The notes under the pieces were generated by a model. The model did no database searches. It had not been told where the DNA came from and saw only the letters and a program-made list of their open reading frames with translations. This document shows, piece by piece, positions 1 through 7,584 of a stretch of 64,000 nucleotides of DNA (positions are counted from its first letter, which is position 1; the number at the start of each line of letters is the position of its first letter). Origin of the DNA: Olsenella uli (GTDB taxonomy: Bacteria; Actinomycetota; Coriobacteriia; Coriobacteriales; Atopobiaceae); the NCBI RefSeq assembly GCF_016899935.1, contig NZ_JACJJK010000005.1:173953-237952 (forward strand), written 5' to 3'. The position numbers and the translations under genes are program-made.

Positions 1-305
1 GCGACCTGGAGCGCATCGCGGACCGGATCGTCTGCATCGAGGCGGGATGCATCGTCTTTGACCTGCCCAAGGACGCCATCACCGACGAGATGGGCATCGC
101 GCGCTGCCGCGTGGCGGACCTCGAGAAGATCGCGGACTCGGGCGTCATCCCGGAGCGCGACCTCCGCTACCTGCGGCACGACTACGGCATCGACGTGCTG
201 GTCCCCGACCGCTTCGCCTTTGCCGAGAGCTTCCCGGAGATCCCGGTGGACCGCATGACCATTGACGACTACCTGGCACTCACGCTGAAGGGCGGTGTCC
301 GATAA
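1..305 (+). CDS. ABC-2 type exporter ATP-binding protein, C-terminal part (5' end outside window)
   Basis: An open frame runs from base 3 to a TAA at 303-305 and has no start inside the window. The visible 100 residues begin with DLERIADRIVCIEAG, the end of an ABC ATPase domain just after the H-loop, where the nucleotide-binding domain meets its C-terminal extension. The rest is a short acidic tail without a recognised domain. Its stop overlaps the start of the next gene by one base (TAATG), which indicates translational coupling with the permease at 305-1030. The substrate cannot be told; exporters of this layout often carry peptides, antibiotics or lipids. Family assignment rests on the short motif and on the coupled ABC-2 permease. 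Confidence 0.75.
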   Translation, partial: DLERIADRIVCIEAGCIVFDLPKDAITDEMGIARCRVADLEKIADSGVIPERDLRYLRHDYGIDVLVPDRFAFAESFPEIPVDRMTIDDYLALTLKGGVR

Positions 306-1030
306 TGAGGCGCGCATACCTGATCGAGATGGCGGTGTTCCGCGACTACGCGAGGCAGCTCCTGGGCCTGGGGCTTCTGGTGAGCCTGTGCATCGGCGTG
401 GGCATGCAGACGCCGCTTGCGATGCCGGCGACCCTCACCTGCATGTTCTTCATGATGGGCGCGATGGGCCTCGCCGCCTACGACGAGCTCAACCACTGGG
501 GGCTCTTCCGCCTCACGCTGCCGCTCTCCCGGCGCGACGTGGTGCTCGGCCGCTACGCCGCCATCGTGACGCTCGGGCTCATGGGCATGGTCGTGGGCCT
601 CGTGGGCGCGCTTCTCGCCATGGGCGTGATGGGCGCGCTCGGGATCGGCGGCGAGGTGGGCGAGGCGTTCTCGTTTGACGCGGAGCTCATGGGGCCGATG
701 CTCTTCGTGACGAGCTTCACCCTGCTCATCGGCTCCGTGGTGGCGGGCGTCGTGACGCCGATCTACTTCCGCCTGGGCCAGACGCGCGCCACGCAGATCC
801 TGCCCACGGTGATCGTGCTGCTCTTCGTGGTGCCGGTGGCGGTGCTCGGCAACAGCGGGATGCTCGACGGCGGGATCCCGGGGCTGGACCTGCTCTCCGG
901 CCTGCTCGAGGCGCTGGAGACGCCTGCCGGCATGGCGTGCGGCGTGGCGGCGTGCATGGCCGTCTCCGCCGTGGTGCTCGCCGCCTCCGCCGCGCTCTCC
1001 CTCAAGCTCTACGAGCGGCGCGAGCTCTAG
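305..1030 (+). CDS. ABC-2 family permease of an exporter
   Basis: This 241-residue protein has about six hydrophobic segments: residues 15-33, 37-58, 87-115, 137-160, 170-187 and 210-232. The short soluble loop after helix 2 (AAYDELNHWGLFRLTLPLSRRD) resembles the coupling region of ABC-2 permeases, where an RLTLPLSRR-like sequence is common. It should form the membrane channel partner of the ATPase encoded just upstream. The start codon overlaps the ATPase stop. Its stop codon is interlocked with that of the convergent DUF364 gene (bases 1027-1030 shared). Substrate unknown. Confidence 0.8.
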   Translation: MRRAYLIEMAVFRDYARQLLGLGLLVSLCIGVGMQTPLAMPATLTCMFFMMGAMGLAAYDELNHWGLFRLTLPLSRRDVVLGRYAAIVTLGLMGMVVGLVGALLAMGVMGALGIGGEVGEAFSFDAELMGPMLFVTSFTLLIGSVVAGVVTPIYFRLGQTRATQILPTVIVLLFVVPVAVLGNSGMLDGGIPGLDLLSGLLEALETPAGMACGVAACMAVSAVVLAASAALSLKLYERREL

Positions 1031-1830
1031 GGTCGGCCCGCAAGCGCCTCGCGACCACGAGATCCGACCACGAGCACGTGCTCGAGGGCGCCGGAGCCGT
1101 GGAGCGGGGCGCCGCAGGTCACGACCTCGCGAGCCAGCTCGGCGTCGGCGACCACGCTGCCGGCGACGAGGTCGGCGCCCGCGTCCAGCACCGGCGCGCA
1201 GATCGTGGCCGAGGGGCCCACCACGCAGGCGAGCGCGTCGCGCGAGAGCTCAAGCAGGCGCGGCATGGTCTTGTTGGCGAGCGTCATGCCCGTCATGATG
1301 ACAAGGTCCGCACCCGGCAGCAGGTACTCGCAGGCGGTGTCCGGCAGGTCCGTGTCCACGCGGGCGGCGCGCTCCAGCACGGCAACGTCCGCGTGCTCGG
1401 CCAGGGCCGCGAGGTGCGGGAAGTGGCCGATCACCACCGCACGCGGCCGCGAGCCGTCGTTCTTCTCGGCCGCCATGCGCGCGGCCACGGGGGCCAGGAA
1501 CACGAACGGGTCCGTGCTCTCCGCGTCCGCGACCAGGCCCAGAGCGCCCAGCCGCCCGCGCTGGTTGTGCCAGGCGTTGAGCGCCGCGACGCCCACCGAC
1601 GCGACCTCGAAGTCCCAGGACCTCGCGCACGCCGCGAGCGCGCGCAGCGGGCGGCCCGCCCAACCGCGTTCCATGCGCAGGCGCGGGCCGCCGCGATGGA
1701 GCGCGGCCACGCCCGTCCCGCACTCCGCCTCGACGAGGCAGTGGTGCGCGCCCATGACCACGTGCCGCACGAGCACGTCCCCGGGAATCTGGGCGATCAT
1801 CCGGTCATAGAGCGACCAAGGGTCTGTCAT
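1027..1830 (-). CDS. DUF364/DUF4213 protein (putative heavy-metal chelation domain)
   Basis: The 267-residue protein matches the DUF4213 N-terminal plus DUF364 C-terminal architecture, a Rossmann-like fold described as a putative heavy-metal chelation domain. Visible features are GVAALNAWHNQRG (around residue 80), the stretch AVVIGHFPHL, and the C-terminal PGADLVIMTGMTLANKTMPRLL followed by VVGPSATICAPVLDAGADLVAGSVV, all typical of the family. Two adjacent ATGs exist; 1830 is preferred because GGAGG lies 5 bases before it, while 1833 is too close. The biochemical role is unknown. Homologues tend to occur beside metal or molybdenum/selenium genes, and here it sits next to a metal-type ABC importer and the selenium-cofactor genes, so a role in metal handling is a reasonable inference. 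Confidence 0.75.
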   Translation of the reverse strand: MTDPWSLYDRMIAQIPGDVLVRHVVMGAHHCLVEAECGTGVAALHRGGPRLRMERGWAGRPLRALAACARSWDFEVASVGVAALNAWHNQRGRLGALGLVADAESTDPFVFLAPVAARMAAEKNDGSRPRAVVIGHFPHLAALAEHADVAVLERAARVDTDLPDTACEYLLPGADLVIMTGMTLANKTMPRLLELSRDALACVVGPSATICAPVLDAGADLVAGSVVADAELAREVVTCGAPLHGSGALEHVLVVGSRGREALAGRP

Positions 1831-1862
1831 CATGTCCTCCAGTCGGGTAGTCGGGAGGCGGC

Positions 1863-2444
1863 ATGCTGTTCATTCTCACCGGAGGCATCCGAACGGGCAA
1901 GACCACGTGGCTCCAGGCGTGTGTGGGCGAGCTCGAGGCGACGGGGGTTCCCGTGCGCGGCGTGCTCGCGCCGGGCGTCTGGCTCGACGGCGAGAAGCTT
2001 GGGATAGAGAACGTGCTGCTGCCCTCGCGCGAGCGCGTCCTTCTCGCCACGCCTGTTAATTGGGGACAGTCCCCAATTAACAGATGCGGCTGGGACTTTG
2101 ACCCGACGGCACTCGCGCACGTGAACGCGCACCTCGCCGAGCTGCGGACACGGGCGGACGAGAAGGACGTGCGGCCCGGCCTTCTTGTCATCGACGAGAT
2201 CGGCCCGCTCGAGCTGCGCTGCGGCGGCGGGCTCACCGCAGGGCTTGAGCTGCTCGACGCCGGTCCCGCGCCCGCCTGGCCGCACGCGCTCGTCGTCGTG
2301 CGCGCGGCACTCGCCGAGGAGGTCGCCGCGCGCCTGCAGGGCGCGTGGGGCCCCGTCGAGCTCGTCCGACCCGATGAATCGGGCGCCCGCCGCCTGCGCG
2401 AGGTTCTTCTCGGCGAGCGATCTTCGCACGGTCCGGAAAATTAG
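1863..2444 (+). CDS. THEP1-like P-loop nucleoside-triphosphatase carrying an in-frame palindrome
   Basis: The 193-residue protein has a Walker A GGIRTGKT at residues 7-14 and a Walker B LLVIDE at 107-112 followed by IGPLEL, the pattern of the NTPase_1/THEP1 family. These enzymes hydrolyse NTPs; their cellular substrate is unclear. Residues 65-73 (VNWGQSPIN) are encoded by the 31-bp palindrome at 2053-2083 and do not belong to the family. The insertion keeps the frame, so the gene stays open. It is divergent from the DUF364 gene with 32 bp between starts. The TAG stop lies inside the left arm of the long hairpin at 2433-2523. Whether the inserted loop is tolerated functionally is unknown. Confidence 0.8.
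   Translation: MLFILTGGIRTGKTTWLQACVGELEATGVPVRGVLAPGVWLDGEKLGIENVLLPSRERVLLATPVNWGQSPINRCGWDFDPTALAHVNAHLAELRTRADEKDVRPGLLVIDEIGPLELRCGGGLTAGLELLDAGPAPAWPHALVVVRAALAEEVAARLQGAWGPVELVRPDESGARRLREVLLGERSSHGPEN
2053..2083. repeat. GGGGAC-GTCCCC palindrome inside a coding sequence
   Basis: Perfect 15-bp arms starting CTGTTAATTGGGGAC flank a single A at 2068. It is the same repeat family as at 3661, 3701, 8747, 8786 and (divergent) 16624. Here it lies in frame inside the NTPase gene and is translated as VNWGQSPIN. Such short GC-centred palindromes resemble REP elements mobilised by RAYT transposases. No RAYT gene is in the window. Confidence 0.9.
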
Positions 2445-2523
2445 CATACACTGGGTTAACGTTTTCAGATAGCCAACTGGGCAAACGTAGCGTACTGGCT
2501 TGCCAGTGTATGCTAATTTCCGG
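2433..2523. repeat. Long intergenic inverted repeat between convergent genes
   Basis: Left arm 2433-2454 (CCGGAAAATTAGCATACACT at its start) pairs with right arm 2503-2523 with one bulged A. About 48 bases lie between. It covers the stop codon of the NTPase and precedes the end of the convergent binding-protein gene. It could act as a bidirectional terminator or be a miniature element. Its architecture resembles the element at 12542-12638, though the arm sequence differs. Confidence 0.8.
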
Positions 2524-2561
2524 TCAGTCCTCAGAAGCCAGCCCCTAAAGGCCCCCCGGCA

Positions 2562-3644
2562 CTACTCCCGCACGGCGCCGGCCATCAGCGCGTCGTACTC
2601 CTCGTCCGTGAGATCGTGGCCGTAGAAGAGCTGGTAGTACTCCTCCACCACGTCGCGCAAGTCGTCGTCGAAGCGGTCCGGGTAGCACAGGCGCGCGTAC
2701 CACTGCAGGCCGATGATCTGGTTGACCGACGCCGGCATGGAGATCCAGTTGTACGGCACGCTCGGCGCGCGGAAGTAGTTGCCAGACTTGATGGCGCTGA
2801 GCTCGGCCCACGCGGGGTCGTCGCCCACGGTGTCATAGATCGAGTCGCCCACGAAGACGATGAGCTCGGGGTCCCAGAGCGCGATCTGCTCGAGGCCGAT
2901 CTCGTTGCCCTTGCCGCTGGACGATGGGTCGTCCACCACCACGACGTTATCGGAGCACAGGTCGATGATGCCGGACTGGAAGCCTCCGCGCGCCATCGCA
3001 TTGGTGCCCGTGTCGCCGAGCAGGTACGCCGCGCGCGGGCGCTCGTCCTCGGGGACCTCCGCGACGACGGCCTCGACCTCGGCCACGGCGTCGCGGCAGT
3101 AGTCCGCGAGCTCGGCCGCCTTCTCGGAGTCCAGGATGTCGGCGAGCTGGTCATAGAGGTCGGCGTAGCTGTGAAGGTCGGTCGAGTCGATGTGCACGCA
3201 CGGGATGCCCAGCTGCTCCTGAAGCGCGTCCAGGTCCTCGGCGAGCGAGTCCTTGGCCTCGCCGACGTCGATGATCAGCTGCGGGTCCGCAGCGGCCACG
3301 GCCTCCTTGTTGAAGTCCCCCTTGCCGCCGTAGATCTGGCCAAAGACCGGCAGGTTGGCGAGGTCCTCGCCGAGGTAGGCGAGCTGCTCGTCCGTGAGCT
3401 CGCTCGAGAGGCCCACCAGGCGCTCCGGAGCCACCGTGAGCAGCACCTGCTGGGCCACGGGGCCGGAGGCCGCGATGCGCTCGACCTCGGCCGGGATCTC
3501 CACCTCGCGCCCGAGCGAGTCCGTGACCACGCGCGTCGCCTGGTCGGTGGGCACGGGCTCCGCAGCCGGCGCGCCGCCGCACGCCCCGAGCGACGCCGCC
3601 ACCGCAAGCGCCGCGACCGCCGACAAGAACGTCCTTCTCCTCAC
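2562..3644 (-). CDS. ABC importer substrate-binding lipoprotein (Peripl_BP_2 family)
   Basis: The 360-residue protein begins with a lipoprotein signal: RRRTF, a hydrophobic stretch, and lipobox LGAC around residues 17-20. The mature part reads VVTDSLGREVEIPAEVERIAA, the usual start of FecB/BtuF-type cluster A binding proteins, and ends with YNWISMPASVNQIIGLQWYARLCYPDRF, as in binding proteins for metals and oxyanions. The GTG at 3644 is chosen as start because GGGAGGGAG precedes it and the signal peptide follows at once. A longer frame upstream would only translate the palindrome. It is last in an operon with ATPase, permease and the YqeB-XdhC fusion, so molybdate, tungstate or a selenium oxyanion is a likely ligand. 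Iron or cobalamin remains possible. Confidence 0.85.
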   Translation of the reverse strand: MRRRTFLSAVAALAVAASLGACGGAPAAEPVPTDQATRVVTDSLGREVEIPAEVERIAASGPVAQQVLLTVAPERLVGLSSELTDEQLAYLGEDLANLPVFGQIYGGKGDFNKEAVAAADPQLIIDVGEAKDSLAEDLDALQEQLGIPCVHIDSTDLHSYADLYDQLADILDSEKAAELADYCRDAVAEVEAVVAEVPEDERPRAAYLLGDTGTNAMARGGFQSGIIDLCSDNVVVVDDPSSSGKGNEIGLEQIALWDPELIVFVGDSIYDTVGDDPAWAELSAIKSGNYFRAPSVPYNWISMPASVNQIIGLQWYARLCYPDRFDDDLRDVVEEYYQLFYGHDLTDEEYDALMAGAVRE

Positions 3645-3660
3645 TTCTTCTCCCTCCCGC

Positions 3661-3731
3661 CTGTGAATTGGGGACAGTCCCCAATTCACATAAATTTTTT
3701 CTGTTAATTGGGGACTGTCCCCAATTCACAG
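3661..3731. repeat. Pair of GGGGAC-GTCCCC palindromes
   Basis: Two palindromes, 3661-3690 (perfect 14-bp arms from 3662) and 3701-3731 (15-bp arms with one mismatch), are separated by a T-rich spacer. The same pair with almost the same spacer occurs at 8747-8816, so the doublet is the repeated unit. The second copy provides the stop codon (3704-3706) and last residues LGTVPN of the ABC ATPase gene. The pair lies between two genes of one operon. Confidence 0.9.
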
Positions 3732-4495
3732 GCCGGCACGCAGGCGCGCACCCGGTCGTCGTGGAGCGAACTGACCTCCACGGGCAGGCCGTAGAGCTCG
3801 CTCAGGAGCGGCCCCGTGATGACCTCGGACGGCGGCCCGCACGCGCGGACGCGCCCACCGTCCAGCGCGAGCACCGTGTCCGCGTAGAGATAGGCCAGGT
3901 CGGGCGCGTGCGTGGACGCAATGACCGAGAGCCCCTCGCGCGCGAGCCGCCGCACGACCGCCATCACGCGCGCCGTGTTGCCAAAGTCGAGCGCGCTCGT
4001 GGGCTCGTCCATCACGATCGAGCGCGCGTCCTGCGCGATGGCCCGGGCGATGAGGACGAGCTGCCGCTCCCCGCCCGAGACCTGCATGAAGCTCCGATGC
4101 GCGAGGTGCGCCACGCCCACGCGCTCGAGCGCCTCCTCGGCGCGGGCGCGCTCGGCCGCGCCCGGCGCGCGCAGCGGCCCCAGGCGCGACGCCGCGCTCA
4201 TGAGCACCACGTCGAGCACCTCGTAGTCAAAGACCTGCGCGTGGCTCTGCGGGACGAAGGCCATCTCTCGAGCGCGCTCGGCTACCGTGAGCTCCCCGAG
4301 CGGCCGGCCGTTCACGAGGATGGTCCCCGCGCGCGGCCGCTCGAGGCCCAGGACGCAGCGGAAGAGCGTGGTCTTGCCCACGCCGTTGGGCCCGAGCACG
4401 CACGCGAGCTCGCCGTCCGCGACGGAGAGGCTCACGCCCTCGAGCACCGCATGGTCGCCGTAGGCAAAGCTCAGGCCGGAGATCTCAAAGCTCAT
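3704..4495 (-). CDS. ABC importer ATP-binding protein (FecE/BtuD type)
   Basis: The 263-residue ATPase shows Walker A GPNGVGKTT (about residues 34-42), the signature VSGGERQ (about 138-144), Walker B SIVMDEP with the D-loop SALDFGN, and an H-loop STHAPDL. This is the complete motif set of importer ATPases of the iron-siderophore/cobalamin/metal class. It should power the FecCD permease encoded immediately upstream (one base between stop and start). The last six residues LGTVPN and the stop codon are supplied by the palindrome at 3701-3731, so the native C-terminus appears to have been replaced by the repeat. The catalytic domain is intact. Confidence 0.92.
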   Translation of the reverse strand: MSFEISGLSFAYGDHAVLEGVSLSVADGELACVLGPNGVGKTTLFRCVLGLERPRAGTILVNGRPLGELTVAERAREMAFVPQSHAQVFDYEVLDVVLMSAASRLGPLRAPGAAERARAEEALERVGVAHLAHRSFMQVSGGERQLVLIARAIAQDARSIVMDEPTSALDFGNTARVMAVVRRLAREGLSVIASTHAPDLAYLYADTVLALDGGRVRACGPPSEVITGPLLSELYGLPVEVSSLHDDRVRACVPACELGTVPN

Positions 4496-4496
4496 G

Positions 4497-5513
4497 TCAG
4501 CCGCGCCCCCGCTTCACGATGAGCCACAGGAAGAACGGCGCGCCCACCACGGACGTAAGGATGCCAATGGGGATCTCGGCCGTGAGCGCAAGGCGCGCGA
4601 TGTCATCCACCACCAGGAGAAACGTGGCGCCCGCGAGCATGCTGGCCGGCAGGAGGTGCCGGTAGTCGCTGCCCACCAGGCCGCGCGAGAGGTGTGGCAC
4701 CACGAGCCCCACCCAGCCGATGAGGCCGGAGACCGCCACGCTCGCCGCCGTCACGAGCGCCGAGAAGAGCACGGCCACGGCGCGGACGCGCGGGGCGTTG
4801 ACGCCCATGGAGAGCGCTTCGTCGTCGGACATCGTGAGGACGTTGAGGCGCCAGCGCATAGCCATGAGCCCGACGAGGCCGATCGCGATGGGGCCCGCCG
4901 CCAGCGCGAGGTCGGCCGTCTTGGCGCCGGTGAACGAGCCGAGCAGCCAGAACGTGATGGCCTGTAGCTGGTTGGACGGGTCGGCCACGAGCTTGGCGTA
5001 GGAGACGCCGGCCTCGAAGAGCGACTTCACCATGATGCCGGCGAGCACGGTCACGAGGATCCGGTTGCCGCGCGCACGGCCGCTCACCAGCAGCACGATG
5101 CCCACCGCGGCGAGCGAGACGACGAAGGCCGAGCCGGAGATCGCAAGCGAGCCCGCGCCCGCGAGGATGGCCCAGCACGCGCCGAAGGCCGCGCCCTGCG
5201 ACGCGCCGAGGAAGTCCGGCGAGACGAGCGGGTTCTGGAAGATGCCCTGGAAGGCGGCGCCGGCGGCCGAGAGGCTCGCACCCACGAGGATCACGAGCAG
5301 GATGCGCGGCAGGCGCACGTTGAAGAAGAGCGTCTCCTGCTGCGCGGAGAAGTCGCCGAGGCCGGGGGCGATGCGGGAGGCCAGGAGCTCGAGCGCGTCC
5401 GCAGGACCGATGGGGTAGCGGCCGAGCGCCAGCGACGCGAGCACGGTGGCGACAAGCAGCGCGCCGAGAAGGGCGATGATGCGGCCGGGATGTCTGCGCA
5501 GGGCGGCGGTCAT
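4497..5513 (-). CDS. FecCD/BtuC-type ABC importer permease
   Basis: The 338-residue protein has about nine to ten hydrophobic segments and family motifs: VRLPRILLVILVGASLSAAG near residue 67, FQGIFQNPLVSPDFLG around 88-103, and GLIGWVGLVVPHLSRGLVG around 265, the cytoplasmic coupling loop region of FecCD permeases. It should form a homodimeric channel for a metal chelate or oxyanion. Its ATG overlaps the TGA of the YqeB-XdhC gene (bases 5510-5513), so the transporter is translationally coupled to a molybdenum-hydroxylase maturation factor. This makes molybdate or tungstate the best substrate guess, by analogy with MolBC-type importers of the same fold. Confidence 0.92.
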   Translation of the reverse strand: MTAALRRHPGRIIALLGALLVATVLASLALGRYPIGPADALELLASRIAPGLGDFSAQQETLFFNVRLPRILLVILVGASLSAAGAAFQGIFQNPLVSPDFLGASQGAAFGACWAILAGAGSLAISGSAFVVSLAAVGIVLLVSGRARGNRILVTVLAGIMVKSLFEAGVSYAKLVADPSNQLQAITFWLLGSFTGAKTADLALAAGPIAIGLVGLMAMRWRLNVLTMSDDEALSMGVNAPRVRAVAVLFSALVTAASVAVSGLIGWVGLVVPHLSRGLVGSDYRHLLPASMLAGATFLLVVDDIARLALTAEIPIGILTSVVGAPFFLWLIVKRGRG

Positions 5514-7324
5514 GCGCGCTCGCCCTTCCCCGGCCCCGCACCGCGACGCTCGGCACGCCGGTGGACGAGCTGCGCGACGATGGAGAGCGCGATCTCGGCG
5601 GGCGTGACGGCGCCGATGGCGAGGCCAATCGGCATGGCCACGGCGTCAACGCGCTCGGCCAGCACGCCGGCAGCCCTGAGGTGCTCACGCGCGAGGGCCG
5701 CCTTGCGAGCGCTGCCGATGCAGCCCACGTAGGCGGGCTGGACGTCGCGCGTCAGCACGGCGAGAAGGACCGTTTCGTCGTGGGCGTGCCCGTGCGTAAG
5801 CACGACGACGGAGTCACGTGGGCCGACGGCGGCGCCGACGGCGAGCTCGTCAAACGCACCGCAGGTCACGGATGCCGCCGCCGGGAGGTTGGCAGGCGTG
5901 GCGAGCTCCGGGCGGTCGTCGTAGACGTGGACCTCAAAGCCCGCCTGCGCCGCCAGGCCCACGAGCGCGGCTCCCACGTGCCCGGCGCCAAAGACGTGGA
6001 GGCGGCTCGGCGCGGCAACGGGCTCGCGGTAGATGGCGCAGGCGTCGTCCCAGGTCGGGGCGGTCAGGCGCGCGGCGGGGCCCACCTCAAGCGTCGGCGC
6101 GGCGGGGTCGGCCCAGCGCTCCGTCACGGTGACGGGCTCGTCGCGCCGGAGGGCGCCCCGCGCGGCGAGAAGAACGGGCAGGTCGTCGACCGTGAGCGCG
6201 CGCACGGCGAGCAGCGCGTCGCCACCACAGGCCATGGCGTCCCCGGTGTGGTACCACTCGAGGCTCGGTGCGCCGCCCGCCTGCGCCGCACGGGCGCGCT
6301 CGATGGCCAGCCGCTCGATCGCGCCGCCGCCGACGGTCCCGAGCAGGCGGCCGTCCTCGGTCACGGCCAACCGCGCGCCCTCGTGGCGCGGCATCGAGCC
6401 ACGCGTCGCGAGCAGGCTCGCCAGTCCCACGCGCCGCCCGGCCCCGAGCTCGTGCACGAGCGCGGAGACGAAGCCCTCGTCGGAGAGGGAGCCGTTGACG
6501 GGACGGACGTTCTTCTCGGCGTGCATGTCCTTATCGTCCATCGCGCCCGAGAGCGCGAGAATCGCCTCGAGCACGCCGCCGCCCACGGCCCGCGCCTTGT
6601 CGGAGGCGCTCTCGATGTACTCCGGGTGGCAGCGCGGGTCCACGTCGCCGCACTTCATGCCCGTGTGCACGGGGACGCCCGCCTGGAGGAGCCCCCGCAC
6701 CACGCCATCAATCGTGGCGTGCATGGGCTCGCAGGCCACCGTGGCGCAGACGTCACCGGCCGCCACCTGCGCGCCGATCTCCACGCACGGCTCGAAGACG
6801 CCGTCCGCCGGCGCGCGCATCACGCGCTCGCCCGCGTAGCCGCCGATGAGCCCGGGCACCGCCGTGTTGGGGATGGGCGACCCCTCGTAGTAGACGCGCC
6901 CCAGGTAGTGGCCGCGCATCGTCTCCACGGCGGCGTCGCAGTCCTCGCGCGCGGTGAAGCCGGGGCCCACGCCAATGACGACGGGCGCCAGGTCGCGCGT
7001 GGTGCCGAGGTTGCGCTTGGCCAGAATCGCGTCCACCAGGGCGTCCGGCGCGAGCTCGCGCACACAGGCGGCCTCGGGGTCCACGAGCACGGCCACGTCG
7101 CCCGCCGCCGCTGCCGCACGTGCCGCCATCGCGTCCGCACAGAGCACGCCGCGCACGCCCTCCACGCGCGTCTCACCCAGGCGGATGGCCTCGGAGAAGC
7201 ACACGGTGCGCCGGATGGACGTGGGGACCGCAAGGTCGCACATCACGACCTGCATGCCCGCACGACGCAGCCGCAGCGCGATGCCCGATGCGATGTCCCC
7301 CGCCCCGCGAATCACGACCAGCAT
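5510..7324 (-). CDS. yqeB: YqeB-XdhC fusion, selenium-dependent molybdenum hydroxylase maturation protein
   Basis: The 604-residue protein joins two domains. Residues 1 to about 265 (MLVVIRGAGDIASGIALRLRRAG...) match YqeB/EF2563, a Rossmann protein found with selenium-dependent molybdenum hydroxylases. Residues from about 285 onward match XdhC/CoxI: the N-terminal part LGTVGGGAIE and the C-terminal Rossmann part HVFGAGHVGAALVGLA with YVGCIGSARKAAL. XdhC proteins load sulfurated (or selenated) molybdenum cofactor into xanthine dehydrogenase-type enzymes. The start at 7324 is chosen because GAGGAGG lies just upstream and MLVVIRGAGD is the family N-terminus. It is first in an operon with the FecCD-type importer. 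A perfect palindrome at 7346-7369 sits before the gene. In most genomes the two domains are separate proteins. Confidence 0.92.
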   Translation of the reverse strand: MLVVIRGAGDIASGIALRLRRAGMQVVMCDLAVPTSIRRTVCFSEAIRLGETRVEGVRGVLCADAMAARAAAAAGDVAVLVDPEAACVRELAPDALVDAILAKRNLGTTRDLAPVVIGVGPGFTAREDCDAAVETMRGHYLGRVYYEGSPIPNTAVPGLIGGYAGERVMRAPADGVFEPCVEIGAQVAAGDVCATVACEPMHATIDGVVRGLLQAGVPVHTGMKCGDVDPRCHPEYIESASDKARAVGGGVLEAILALSGAMDDKDMHAEKNVRPVNGSLSDEGFVSALVHELGAGRRVGLASLLATRGSMPRHEGARLAVTEDGRLLGTVGGGAIERLAIERARAAQAGGAPSLEWYHTGDAMACGGDALLAVRALTVDDLPVLLAARGALRRDEPVTVTERWADPAAPTLEVGPAARLTAPTWDDACAIYREPVAAPSRLHVFGAGHVGAALVGLAAQAGFEVHVYDDRPELATPANLPAAASVTCGAFDELAVGAAVGPRDSVVVLTHGHAHDETVLLAVLTRDVQPAYVGCIGSARKAALAREHLRAAGVLAERVDAVAMPIGLAIGAVTPAEIALSIVAQLVHRRAERRGAGPGKGERA

Positions 7325-7345
7325 GTCCGGAAACCTCCTCGTCAA

Positions 7346-7369
7346 CGTTATATTTTCAAAAATATAACG
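7346..7369. promoter_or_regulatory. Palindromic operator upstream of yqeB-xdhC
   Basis: The half-site CGTTATATTTT is followed after two bases by its exact inverted copy (11-2-11), 22 bp before the start codon region of the YqeB-XdhC gene. A related 11-2-11 site is at 11809-11832 between the two divergent selenium genes. AT-rich, in a promoter position in GC-rich DNA, it is a likely operator overlapping a promoter. The regulator is not identified. Confidence 0.65.
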
Positions 7370-7472
7370 CTCTGCGCGACGCCTACTTCCAACAAGTAAG
7401 TCTACCTCACAAAATGTTTGCCCCACCGCCCAACGTCGCGAACGGCGGCCATTCGCACCCAGACGGCTCCCA

Positions 7473-7581
7473 AAACGGGACGTGTTTGCTGGCGCAGCTT
7501 TTTTGGGACAAGCCCGGGAATCCCAAGCCCCGGGTCCGAACCTGTCCCAAAAAAGCGGCAGCGATAAACACGCCCCGTTTT
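7473..7581. repeat. Long intergenic hairpin upstream of yqeB
   Basis: Left arm 7473-7510 contains AAAACGGGACGTGTTT and TTTTTTGGGACA; right arm 7543-7581 contains TGTCCCAAAAAA and AAACACGCCCCGTTTT. They pair over about 38 bases with an internal mismatched stretch of about 11. The element lies in the roughly 260-bp gap between the cysteine desulfurase stop and the yqeB promoter. It may end transcription of the desulfurase operon. Nothing else was seen in this gap. Confidence 0.75.
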
Positions 7582-7584
7582 TGC

